64,000 bases of DNA, from assembly GCF_021018805.1 (NCBI RefSeq), contig NW_026960612.1, positions 992,001-1,056,000 on the forward strand, in the 5' to 3' direction. Source of the stretch: Prinia subflava (Eukaryota > Chordata > Aves > Passeriformes > Cisticolidae). Below the pieces are notes generated by a model. That model saw only the letters and a program-made list of their open reading frames with translations. It had not been told where the DNA came from and did not search any database. Of this stretch, positions 9,854 through 21,018 are shown one piece after another. Made by a program: the position numbers and the translations under genes. Position 1 is the first letter of the stretch. Each line of letters opens with the position of its first letter.

Positions 9854-10625
9854 AGCGTCCATTGTCTCGAAAAGAGGCGAAAATATCAAAGACTCTGATA
9901 TAAATCGGGTAACCCTATGGGTTCGGGAAGAACGAAAGTGAAAGCAGCCATCATTTCTTTGCAGAGAAGCAGGACGGAAAGAGAAAGGCAGATTGCTATG
10001 GGACGTTGTAGTTTTACCAGCAAAAAGAGCAAAGATACGTTCAGAGTTAAGTGTAATTTGGAAGAAAGCAATAAATACCTTGCAAACATTCGCTGTAAAG
10101 AGCAAAGCCGTAATTTTAGCCGGAGAAAAACAAACTCCCTGTCCCTCTGTTTCTCTCTCCAAGATATAGAAACAAAAGAAAACATCTAAGGTAGTAGCTA
10201 GGCGCTTCAGCAGAAATTCCATGCATTCCACGCATTCCGAGGGTGAGAATGCAGCTCCGCTTTGCCCCTCCCTTTGTTCGTCTCTGGCCGGCTGTGCAGG
10301 GAGAGGGCAGGAAATGCTCTCTCCAGCTCTCCGGCAGAATGAAGACAACCAGGAAATGGCTCAGCTGCCAGACCCGGGAGGGGGCGCGAAAGACGAGAAG
10401 GCAGGCGGGGCCGAAGGCAGAACAAGGAGGACACAAGTGACACAGCAAGGAGGCGGACTTAGAGGCGGTGCCACCGGCGGAGCGGAGCCAAACCCCTCCC
10501 TACCGGAATGGGAGCTGACGTCAGCTGCCCACATGACAAAAACAAAAACAGAAGACATGGCGGCGCCCATTGCCCGGATCGGACAATGCAAGTTCTATTC
10601 AGTCCGAGATCCCTGCGCCCCCGCT
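9854..10625 (+). pseudogene. gag: gag 5' remnant of provirus A, right of the B insertion
   Basis: Resumes at TAGCGTCCATTGTCTCG, which C carries near 57342. It follows the C gag to about 58130 through matching blocks such as GGAGGCGGACTTAGAGGCGG and GAGCTGACGTCAGCTGCCCA. Many indels destroy the reading frame, and there is no start codon upstream. Homology stops abruptly at CCTGCGCCCCC (about 10623). Retention of only the gag 5' end is typical of non-autonomous elements that keep packaging sequence. Confidence 0.8.
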
Positions 10626-13600
10626 TTTTTCAGTGAGTGCAGAGCCTTTCAGTTTCGTCTTTGAAGATAAGCAAGCATCGTAACTCGACCCTATGTCATG
10701 CTATTACCCAGGAAGCTGTCAGGATTGTTAAACAGAGACAGTGAAAACATACAACAAGTGAATATTGCAAGAACACACCAGAAAAGGAAGGAAAAATAGT
10801 CATCTGTACCTCTGCTGTGAAGAAATCCATTATTGTGTGAGAAATGCAACGTGAAAAAAAAGATATATCCTATTATGAAAAAGATAAAGTAAAAAAAAGT
10901 GAAATGGAGATGAGTTTTTAGCTAGTTATTACCTCTGTGTAAGGATGAGTTGTTTCTACATTTTGATGTTGTTAAAATTAATTTTTGTGTGAATTAATTT
11001 GAGTTAGTTAATTATTGTTAAACATATAATTTTAAAGCTTGTTTTTAGGATTTGGGCCCTGATAAGTTTAAGTTAAGTCTATATTTAAATGTTAAGGAGT
11101 TTAATTAATAATGAATTTTTAGTGAGTTACTACACATATAGAGTTTATAAGGTTAATGAGAGTTGTAGATTTTTGTTGAGACTTACTTATGTTAGATTTA
11201 AGAGTTAGTTGATTTAAAGAGTGCTTTATAATTTGTAAAAGGTATAGTTGTTTAACTTGTAAAGTTTAGTTAGAAAAAAGAAAAAAAAAGGAAAGAGAAA
11301 GGAAAGAAAAAAGGAAAGAAAAAAAAAGGGAGAAAAAGGAAACTAGATTTAAAATTACATGGAAAATAGTTATTAGTGCCCTGCTAGCTACATTTGAGTA
11401 AGTGGTGCTGAGAGGGCTCTAGCTGACATCTCCAGCTGGAGTGGTCCCTTGCTTTACTGCTAGGTCTTCTAGTAGTTGTTTTTGAGAATGATTTTCAAAG
11501 CTGAACAAAGCCTCATCTCAGAACTCTCAGCGCTGTTGTCCTGCCTAGGGAGGTGGGTGCAGCTGGCTGAAGCCAGCCCCTAGCACATCTGTTTGTGCAG
11601 AGAGGCTGTGCTACTGCTCTTGGGTTTGGTCTTCTGTGCTGGGGGAGAGAGATGAGGGAAGGCTGTCTTGCACATTAGGTTCTATTGCTTTTTCACTCCT
11701 GAAGTGGGACAGTGAATGGCCTGAGAGAATCTGTTTTTATGACCCCTCCTTGGCAGGTTGAGGCAGTGACCAGTAGGTCATTTCTCAAGGAGTTTGTGCT
11801 GGCTTAGTCCCAGGAGAGCATGTCCTGTGCTGCAGCTATGGGGATGCACAGTAGTGTGCCTCAGGGGATGAGTTTCAGAGCCTGAGGACTGTGGTGGTAT
11901 GTTTTGTTCAGTGATGGCACTAGGGAGAGAGTTGAGAGCCGTGATATCCCCATGCCTGACAGAATGGGACAAGGGTAAGGGGCTTTAGCCAGTGAGACTT
12001 TTCAGTCAGTGTGAATTTTGAGAGGATCAAGATAAGTTATAATAGAGGTAACTTGAATTCAGAGCCATGACGGCCCAGTCTTCTGCCTAGCAAAGTCATG
12101 TGGCACAAGTTCTTTCAAGCTGAGTGACCTTCTCCCAGGTTCTCCAAATAACAAATCTTCCCAGCTTCAACCACAGCTAGTGAGTTGAGAATAATGTTTC
12201 CTGAAACAGCTAAGTAATCTACAGGCTGAAATTGTACTTGTAAAGTCCATGTTTGTCGTTTGTCAGCACACATAAGAGCTTTTGGAAACATGATTCACAG
12301 CATTTTGAACTACTCGACATTCAAGAGGCAGTTAGCAGAGCCAGCAAACTTCCTGGGCAGGAGGATGCCAGGGCAGCAGAAATTCACTGATAATCCTGCC
12401 AGCAGTAGCAGTGGAGCCAAGAAATTTTTGAGAAAGGTCTTAGGGCAATGAGTAAATAAACAGTTTTGCCCAGTGAAAACAAGTTTGACATTATAACTGT
12501 GCTTGGAAAAAAAAAAGGAAAAAAAAAAAAAAAAAAGCGAGAAAGAGGGAAGAAACAGGTTTAACTGAGATGATAATAACAGAACATTGATAAAGAAGAT
12601 TTAAAATGATGCAAATTGTTAGATCCTTAATTGTATTGTTAGTTGTGAGTTGTCCTAGTGTATGAGAGTTTTAAAAGATAAGAGTTTTAAAATATAATTC
12701 GATGACATGTTAAGTATATAAATTAGTAGCATTTGTAAGTTGATATTCAAGTTTTTATGTTGTGTTGTCTATGGGGTTTTCTGACAAGCATTTGTCATTT
12801 TAAATGATTTTATTTATTTTTTTTAGCCATTTAAGTATTTCATAAATGTTGTTAACAGATATGGTTGTATTATTAGGTGCAAGTCAGAATTTTTTCTTAA
12901 GTGTCATGTTAAGTATATAGTTTGTCTCTTTTGTAATTAATCTTGTATGGTTTATGCAATGGTTTAGCATGTCCTTTTGAAGCTTCATTTGATTCTTTTA
13001 ACTGTGCTATACATTTCGCTTGCAATGAGATCTTGGGCTTGCTTTGGTACCTTTAAGTGTTTTTCAGAAGGTCTTGGAGAGAGATACCTGAAGCAACATT
13101 GATGATTTTTCCATCAGGTGTTGATCCTGTGATTGTTCCAATTGGTACTCAACTGTTTTCGAGAAAAGTTCCAGACAGGACGAGTTCCCGAGTGATCTGA
13201 CCGATTTTTCATCTTAAATTTTAAGTGTCTCTTTTATGTAATGATATTATGACAGTTTGTTGTATTTTAGGCATTCTGTGTTTATTGTTTTTAGAGATTG
13301 TTTTTAAAGAATATACTAAAAAACATCACTCCAACTTAAAGTTTGAGTTCTGGCCAAACTCTGATTTTAAATTGGACAGATGTTGTTTGTTAACGAAGCC
13401 CAGAGGTTTCTGCTCCAAAAATAATATGCAAGTTATCTTAACTTGATAATCTGATCCGATCAGAATGACAGCTGAATCAGCTTGGGGTGGAAACCTGTTA
13501 TCTTGCCCAGGAAAGATATCAGGACTTTCACTAAAGAAAAGCATTTCAGCAGTGTGCAGTCTCTGGGGTGATAGCAGAAATGATTTGATAATCACATTTC

Positions 13601-14045
13601 CTCTTTCATTAGTATGCAAAACCTTCTATTCTATTCCTTGCCTTTGAAAATGCTAATTCACATACCAGGTCTGTTTTAGTTTCTTTTCTGCAAGCTATAG
13701 ACTCAATGAGATACTAACGAAAGTTGAACCAGATAAGAAGACAGCAACAAAGACGCATCATTGCAGCTGCATTGACAGAAGTAACCCGGACTACCCAGTG
13801 ACAGCAGAGAAGTCTGCAGCTGTGATACATCATCAGGCAACGCAGAAGAAGAAGAGACAGAAGATGATTTGAAACTTTAATTTAGAACCTGTGTATGAAT
13901 GAAGAGCAAGGACTGAATATAATGTGCTTTCATCTTTTACTTTTAGCAGCTTAGGGTTTTTCTTGGGTAACTCAAGTAGTGCTTTGCTTATAATAGTGTA
14001 TGTTAAGGCAGCCAACCGTGACGCAGACCCAGTTTGGATAGCTCT
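10626..14045 (+). other. Non-coding body of provirus A
   Basis: About 3.4 kb with no protein I can recognise; the longest plus ORF is 63 codons. AT-rich segments (10850-11280, 12560-13010) alternate with mixed composition (11400-12100). Purine-rich runs lie at 11273-11342 and 12505-12535. Near 13820-13850 a block resembles the integrase C-terminal coding region of C (around 62670-62700), which suggests a small pol remnant before the 3' end. The origin of the rest is unknown: heavily decayed viral sequence or captured host sequence. Confidence 0.6.
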
Positions 14046-14065
14046 AAAGAGAAAAAGGGGGAATT
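14046..14065 (+). promoter_or_regulatory. Polypurine tract of A
   Basis: AAAGAGAAAAAGGGGG followed by AATT immediately before the 3' LTR. Confidence 0.8.
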
Positions 14066-14450
14066 TGTAGTAGGAACAGGATAACTTAGATCATAAGGCA
14101 GAGCTATCCACAGCTGGGCCTCAGACCAGGCCTCAGGCCAGGGCCTACTAGGCCTAGTATGTCCAGCATACGTAGTACCAGATAAGGTTATCTGGTACTG
14201 GGAATGTGTTAAGGTAGGGGTGCTACTAGCATGGAACAGTTACTGGGAAGACACGGTAGCTACCTTAAACTGCAATAGCTTACATACTTCTGTATGTCCA
14301 CTGCCTATCACAGTGCACCTGCTAACTGTAAACTATTCACTCTGTATAAAACCCGACATCTCACGGAATAAAGGAGGAGTACGTGCTTGGAACCATATTG
14401 GTGTGGACGCATGTCATTCTAGCCCCCGATCTACCAGGGCTCCGCCTTTA
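14066..14450 (+). repeat. 3' LTR of provirus A
   Basis: 385 bp, pairs with 982-1366. Followed by TSD CATTGT (14451-14456). Confidence 0.93.
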
Positions 14451-14456
14451 CATTGT

Positions 14457-15104
14457 CACCAGAGCAACACATACACTAAGTTTTTGACACTACTGTGCCA
14501 CACAAGGGAAAAATAGCATTGAAATTTGCATACAGAAGACAAAATTAACTGTACTGTAATTGGTTTAAAAAAAAACCAGCTGAAAACCCTGGGATTCAGA
14601 ATATTCTTAGGGCATCATTTTGCTTTATTACTAACAGAGAAAATAAACAGATATTTGTCACCCCATCTTGTCCACTTTCTTCTCCATGCTGCACACTCTC
14701 ACTGTATCTTCCCTCCTATCTGATGCACACCTGACACCTGAGAAGCTTATTTCAAAAGACAAAGCAGCAGAAAGCTAATCTTACCATTATAATAAATAGT
14801 AATATCTTTCTTTGTATTTACCAACCTGAGCCACTATGTTCCAGAATCAGAGAAACCTCAGTACCAGGGGAGCCTTCAAGTGGCAGCTAAAGTTAGAACA
14901 GGTAGTTGCACTGTGAACCAAATCATGCTGATATGAAGCTACATTTGTCTAAAAGCTACATTTATCTAAAATCACATCTAAACACTGCCCTATTAGAGCA
15001 ATATGAATTTAATTTGAATTTAATTATAAACTTTTTTTTTTAATGTGGGCAGGGGTAAGTGGCTGCTATTGCTGAAAATTTTCATAAAATGAAAATACGA
15101 CTTA
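14457..15104. other. Host DNA left of PAPSS1 exon 11 (intron 11), last exon not found
   Basis: AT-rich unique-looking sequence. I looked here for the final PAPSS1 coding exon on the minus strand and did not find it, so that exon is left of the window or lost. Confidence 0.6.
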
Positions 15105-15335
15105 GTGATCAGAGTCATAATAATCCATGCACTTCTTTTTTTTATTGTAAGCTGCAACCCTGAAGGGTACGATTTCCAGTGCTCGGAGGCCTGGAGCCAT
15201 TGTCAGCACTTTGGCACCATGGGTTGGTTCATACAAATCTTTCCCAGTGTCAGGGTGTGGCATCCCTGCTGGATCTCTCCCTACAATGTAGAAGTTAGCT
15301 CCTGCAACCATCCGTGATCTGCAGTGCCACTGAAC
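15105..15335 (-). pseudogene. PAPSS1: PAPSS1 exon 11 (ATP sulfurylase), donor site lost
   Basis: Seventy-seven codons, open, from VQWHC to the DYYDSDH segment. The acceptor TTGTAG is good. After GATCAC the minus strand reads TAAGTC: there is no GT, as if one G of a GTAAGT donor were missing, and read-through meets TAA at once. The first bases of the intron therefore cannot be spliced normally. Confidence 0.88.
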
Positions 15336-17218
15336 CTACAACAGAGACAGGAAAAACAATTAACAGAAGAAAATGCTCCAAAACTACAGCTCCCAAAATA
15401 GGCATGCACTCTGTAACTACCATGTTTTCCTTAATCAGATGTGATTTTTACTATGGAGCCACAACATAATAAAGAACTAGTTAAGTTGATCACCATCAAA
15501 CTTACAGCTAAAACATACTACCCCCATTTTATTTGCACAGTAGGTACTCAGAAAGTTACTTCAGCACTCTCTACACATTCAGACCAAAAAACCACCCATG
15601 TTCAGCATTTTCAACTTGTACATGTGGCAAGGATGTTGTTCAAGGCAGAACTAACACTTTGCATGAACATTAAAACCCTAAAGACACATAAACTAGGTAC
15701 ACACTGCATATGAATGCTTGTAATAGATTTATTTTCCTAAGAAGGTGAATTTATTGCATTTTGATACATCTTTGCTTTACAGAACTGTTTCTTTTCTTCC
15801 AAGGCACTTATCAGGAATGTTAAAAATACAAAAAATGCTAAATTGATATTTATTAAACTTGTTCATTAGGATTTTACAGACTGGAAGGACACATCCACCC
15901 GGTAGATAACCATGTTACCAGCTGCTTGTTCTTCTGTAAAGCGCTTGTGCTACAGAAACAGATCTAATACCAATGACTTTTAAATAACCTATGGAAAATT
16001 ACTAAAGAAAGAATCTCTTTTATTACTTGAACAAACATTACTGTCAGGCTGTACTCTGAGGTCACTGGAAATGCCATATAGGTAAGGAGAAAAATTTTAT
16101 CCTGTTCAGAATAAGGAATGTGGATTTTGGTTCCTCCTCACACATACAAGAATGAGGTAGATTTCTGCTAATTCTCACAAAAGGCCTATGGAGAACAGCA
16201 GAAGATTCCCCACATTACCTCACTCACATGCCTCAGCTAGATCTTGACTGCAGTTTTTTTCTCTGGACTGAAAGGCAATGAAAGCTCTGTTTGACCAGTC
16301 AACTGGCCAGCGGAAAATAAGTGGCATCTGCCTAATTTAACTTTACTAGCAAGATCTATCTATCAAAAAAGCTACCCGAGAGTCAATCTCAGAGCCTGGT
16401 CAGAACTTAAACTTCTTGTGATTCAATGTGGAGGTGAGCAAGGAGGGGAAAAAAAAAGGAAAAAGAAAAAGAAAAAGAAAAAGAAAAAGAAAAAGAAAAA
16501 GAAAAAGAAAAAGAAAAAGAAAAAGAAAAAGAAAAAGAAAAAGAAAAAGAAAAAGAAAAAGAAAAAGAAAAAGAAAAAGAAAAAGAAAAAAAAATTAATG
16601 AGATGGAGAATCAATATCCCCTAGAGGAACTGTCCACAACTGAGAACATTTATTCTTTCTGCTGCCTCCCACAAACCTCTAGGGACTCCAACCTAAGACC
16701 TGGCTCCTAAATAAAGTGTTCCAAAGAATTATTTCATACAAAAGCCTTGAAACAATTCTCTCTGAATTAAGTCTGCCAGAAAATAGGCAGACTACTTTTT
16801 TCTTAATATGTCAATACCTCTCCAACATACAAACTTTTGCTTAACAACCATAAAACTTAAGTATTTTAACATTCAGGTCAATCACTCGATATGTTAACAG
16901 ATTTTATAATTCCTTCTGAAAAAGACCATAAAAAAAGGAGGAAGGAATAAATTATCATATCCTTGTAACTGTAAAGAAAAGAACCTATAAACTGAGTATT
17001 TTCTCCCACCATTTCCAGCAAAATCCCCCAATATAGAAGTTTCTTCAGAAGGCAATGCTTTGGTTGGTGGCAGAGACTTGATAATCTGCTTTCCCAAGTA
17101 AAATTAGTCTCCTCTCTTCCTCCATTAAAACAACACAACACACAAACATCAGACAAAGTACAAAATATTTTAGTGCACTATCAAGTTTTTTTTTACTTTA
17201 AACTCTTGATATATTTAC
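15336..17218. other. PAPSS1 intron 10
   Basis: AT-rich intron with a long AAAAAG microsatellite (16449-16594). Nothing else recognised. Confidence 0.75.
16449..16594. repeat. (AAAAAG)n microsatellite
   Basis: About 24 nearly perfect hexamer units. The long Lys-only and Phe-only open frames across it are artefacts of the repeat. Confidence 0.95.
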
Positions 17219-17487
17219 CTCAGTTGGTCCTGCATATATCATGGGGGAAGGGAATATAGCTACCACTGTTGTTTCTGGATTCAGGATTCCCTCCTCCAGT
17301 ACTGCAGCATGCTGCTTCATGCGCCACATAAGAGGAACATCATCCTCCTTTGTCCAGCCTCCAAGGGGGTGCAAGAGTAAAACTGGGCGCCGGTAGCCAC
17401 GTTCCAGAAGCTGCTTATGAGTATCCTGCATTAAGAGAGCGTGCCCATTGTGCACCAGGTTGCGTAACTGGAATGCAAAGACAGCAT
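17219..17487 (-). pseudogene. PAPSS1: PAPSS1 exon 10 (ATP sulfurylase catalytic motif)
   Basis: 269 bp, open, acceptor CCATAG and donor GTAAAT. Encodes the nucleotide-binding region with [10 protein letters not shown], where the sulfurylase family has proline at the fifth position (CCG to CTG, a CpG-type change). The rest, including [15 protein letters not shown], is kept. Confidence 0.9.
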
Positions 17488-18854
17488 CTATGGAGAAAAA
17501 AAACCAAGACAAAAGATATAAGGAAAGCAAGTTATTTTATCAGGAGTTGTACAGCCACAGAAAAATCCTCAGTACATGCTCTCCTCTGAGCTCTATTAAA
17601 GAAGTATAATAGCAGTACTCACAGGTCATTAAAGAATTATCAATTATTACAAAATCACTGTACTTAATAAGAAAAACTAATAAAAAACAACCATACAAAA
17701 AAATCAGCTTCCTTAACTTCTGAATTTTCTGCAGAATTACTCTGGTTTCTCCAAGAGCTATAATCTTCTATTTGGAATTTTCATTGCATAAGGGTATTAT
17801 ATTCTAAGAGGAAATCAAACTATGTTACTCATCCTAAAGGCAACATATATCATCAAGAGAACAAATGGACCTGTTTAGAACAAAACTAGTAAAAGGGGAT
17901 TTAATGTTCCTTACTAAGTTTCCTTCACCTTAGTTTAGTAGATTTTAAGTGTAGTAAGAACAAAGCAAGACTAACTGCTATTCCAGAGTATTACAAACTC
18001 ATCAATGAAAAACCCTGCCACAACCAGGATTTCTCTCTCCTGCAAATTCAGATGAACTAAAGTACCCCGCAAGACAGTAAAATCACGGTATTTGAGAGAT
18101 TTTCCAATATGGAACCAATGAAACCTAGAGAATATGGTTTTTTCAGATCTCAAATATGTGTTTGTTTAGGGGTTAGACAAAAGACTGATATCCCAGACCT
18201 ATAGCTCCTGGACATACCACACAGAACAACAACAGGAGCTCAGGACCAGTTGTGGTTTGCATTCTCGATGTTAATCTCCCTCATCACATTTTCTAGTGGA
18301 GCTGCCTGCCAGTCACTTCCACAGTGAAAGCAGCATGTTTGTTCTCTGCTTTATGACATTCCACAGCCTCTTACTTATCTACCTAACACAACTACTTTTG
18401 TGAAAAAAACTTTTATTTCTTGTGCAGAAAAGAAACTTGGCACCAGCCTATCTGCACTACTTTCATAAGCCTTGTTCCCCAGAAGCAGCATGGAACAGAC
18501 TTTATAATAGCAGAGCATGAAAGCTCAGCATTCGACCATACCTCTGTAGTTTTGGTCAAACATGATCTTTAAATCACATCTTACCACATTTCATATTACC
18601 TTTTCTTGCATTACTGACATGCCTACAGTGCATGGAAAGATAAAGTTCAGAACCTCAGGTATTACCAGCTTCTGTTATGTACTTAGGCAATGCAATGACT
18701 GAGATAATAAAAATTATTACTATTAAAAGCAAAGAGTGCCACCTACCAGAGCATTCAAAATTTTCATCCTTGAAACAATGTCAGCCTCAGTGGTGGCAGC
18801 AGACATTTGGATAAGCCTCTGCAGGAAGAAAGAAAGCAAAAAAGTTTTACTCAC
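17488..18854. other. PAPSS1 intron 9
   Basis: AT-rich sequence with no recognised element. Confidence 0.7.
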
Positions 18855-18990
18855 CAGCATTCATTTCCTTGAATTTCTGCCTTAGTTCAGCTGGAGTGAG
18901 GCGGTATTGATCAAGTCCATCATTCCAATAAATACGATCAAGGACCTGTAGATCTCCACCTACAAGCCAGTTCCCTTGCTCCATAACCAT
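18855..18990 (-). pseudogene. PAPSS1: PAPSS1 exon 9
   Basis: Forty-five codons plus one base, open, from MVMEQGNW to KEMNA. Acceptor CCTTAG, donor GTGAGT. Compared with the remembered vertebrate sequence only mild substitutions are seen. Confidence 0.9.
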
Positions 18991-19976
18991 CTAAGGAAAG
19001 AAAGAAAAGTCCATGTCAGGATTAGTTATCACCTTCTCCTGAGTATCTAGAGCACTGCAATGGGGACACATCTTTACCAAGGATTGTGTTCCAGGTTAAT
19101 TTTATTTGACAGTAGTAAGTCAAGCATCAGTGTTGAAAAAATGAAAAAAAATTCACTGGAGCATAGTCCAGACATTATACCATGATGCAGAAGAGACACA
19201 CAAATCTTCAGTAAGCAAATGCCTTTCCATCAAAATTGAGATAATATATAGAAATGCAAATAGCCAATATTCTTAACCAACACTGCATGACAAACAAAGA
19301 TAGTGTCTGGAAAGATCTGTTTATTACAATTTGTTTAGCATATATTAGCATACATTTTTATTAGTACATATTTTCAAAATTAATTACAATATAGCCCTAC
19401 AATGAAGTTGCACACTTCATAGTTACTGGTCAAAGCAAATGCTGTTGCAGTATCACACTGTAGTTTATAAGATTCTCGTCAGGAATAAAGTAGCAAACAA
19501 AACAATTCTGATTGATTACTCACTCACTTTAATCTACATATAAAATCAGAATCTTTGAGGTAGAACAGCTTTTGGAAGAACTTATTTCATGGTAGCAGTT
19601 TACCCAAGTAACAGATGTCAGACAGTCACTACACTTCTTTTTATATCTTTAAATATCACCTCACATGTTATCAAAAAATAATTATGGCAAACTGCTTAAC
19701 ATACTCTACAAAGAGCAATAGACATTACTCAGAAATTTTTAATTTCTAAGAATGCATTTTCTTTTGAAGATGAAATCACAAACTTTCAAGCTTCATACAC
19801 ATTTCTGATAACTTTTTTAGCCTTATGCAATTTAGAAATGACAATAAATCTTGATGTAACAGAAGATACTATATATTAAACCCAAAAGCCAAGATGCAAA
19901 AATTAGGTGTGAATTTCTCGATTTGTTTTTCCTTTGACCTGCTGTAATTAAATGATGCCACAGTAACCATTCCCTT
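18991..19976. other. PAPSS1 intron 8, part left of provirus G
   Basis: AT-rich intronic DNA ending in CCTT (19973-19976), the left duplicate of the G target site. Confidence 0.7.
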
Positions 19977-20428
19977 TGTTAGCATAGGAAAACATATAAC
20001 CACACGAAGGCGATCATATGTGGTTCTTTATTCAAGCGCGCGGGACACAGGGGTGATGATACATCCAAATCTGATGTCTAAAGAATACAGAGTCGATTCG
20101 TGATTTTTATAGTTTAAATTATACACATGTTAACTAACCCCCACCCCTAGATACTGATTATCCTATTCCTTAGTTACTATCTTAAATCATACCTACGCTT
20201 CTACCCTGATCCACACTTGATTTGGTTAAAACAATGCTTCTCAATTATCCCCTGAGTTGCAGTCACACTTGATTCGGTCATTACAATAGCATGGAGCTGT
20301 TTGCCGAAGCTGACGCTTGTTCCGAGCTGAGCTGCATCCTGTTCCAGTTGTACGTTCTCTACTTTCCTCCCCCCACACATACCTCAACTTAACCCAGAAA
20401 TTATATTTTTTTTAACCCTCCACCAACA
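19977..20428 (-). repeat. 3' LTR of provirus G
   Basis: On the minus strand begins TGTTGGTGG and ends GCTAACA. AATAAA reads at 20027-20032. Pairs with 26874-27325. Confidence 0.93.
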
Positions 20429-20440
20429 TTCTCCTCTTTG
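20429..20440 (-). promoter_or_regulatory. Polypurine tract of G
   Basis: The minus strand reads AAAGAGGAGAA just before the LTR. Confidence 0.7.
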
Positions 20441-20509
20441 AAAGTATTTTCACTCTAATATACTAAGTGTAAATGCTTTCACTTAATACAGTCTATTAGG
20501 CTTCAGAGT

Positions 20510-20992
20510 TCATACTGGATGTTCATCTTCAAATCCTCTGTTGTCATAGGCTTTGTCCGGGATGTTGTTGCAGATTGAAGGTGCTGGGTTCCGTGCAAAT
20601 GCCTTCATTATGGTCCTGTTCCAAGATGCCTTTTTCTGTCTCTCTCTCTTCAGGATTCTGTAAACTAACCAAATTACTAAAAATATAATTAGTAAAATTA
20701 TCAGATTTTCAAGGATAGACTTTATCCATGAACTCACATTCCATCCTAATCCTTCAAAGATTTTACCCAACCAGCTAGTAGCTAAATCCTTTTGTTCCTT
20801 TTGTGCCTCATGCTCTATTTGTTTTAACTGACTGATGTCATGTTCTACATCTGCAGTTACATTTGGGATGTGGATGCAGCAATGGTCGATTTGTAGTTGA
20901 CCTTTCTGTATCTCATATCCCAAAGTAACAGCAATCCCTACTGGTGACATTAGTATCCATGAAATTAACATTACTCACAGGAAGAGCATGAG
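20510..20992 (-). pseudogene. env: env remnant of G: leader peptide fused to transmembrane tail
   Basis: Minus-strand frame ending at 20510. A hydrophobic leader-like start is interrupted by TGA at 20975-20977. It passes almost directly into the end of a CX6CC-type region (DHCC), a membrane-proximal helix, a strong transmembrane segment (about 20640-20710) and a cytoplasmic tail. The surface subunit and fusion region are missing, so the provirus lost most of env, probably before insertion because the LTRs and TSD are complete. Confidence 0.75.
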
Positions 20993-21018
20993 CACAGTTA
21001 CCAATACTATTTGAACAG

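Larger units (their letters stand above)
982..14450 (+). mobile_element. Provirus A: ERVK-like non-autonomous element interrupted by provirus B
   Basis: Two 385-bp LTRs (982-1366 and 14066-14450) are bounded by the 6-bp duplication CATTGT, a size typical of ERVK/betaretroviruses. I count six mismatches between the LTRs (about 1.6%). With B and its duplication removed, A is only about 5.4 kb. In order it holds: LTR, primer site, leader with splice donor, a degraded gag 5' part matching provirus C (57.30-58.13 kb), about 3.4 kb without recognisable retroviral genes, polypurine tract, LTR. The gag start is AGG where C has ATG. There is no protease, RT or full env, so movement would have needed a helper; C is the obvious relative. 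Confidence 0.9.

Noticed and set aside
12260..12451. 63-codon open frame in the A body as a gene
   Set aside because: Short, unrecognised, no initiation context or conservation evidence available.
16418..16624. Long Lys-only (plus) and Phe-only (minus) open frames
   Set aside because: They are translations of the AAAAAG microsatellite.
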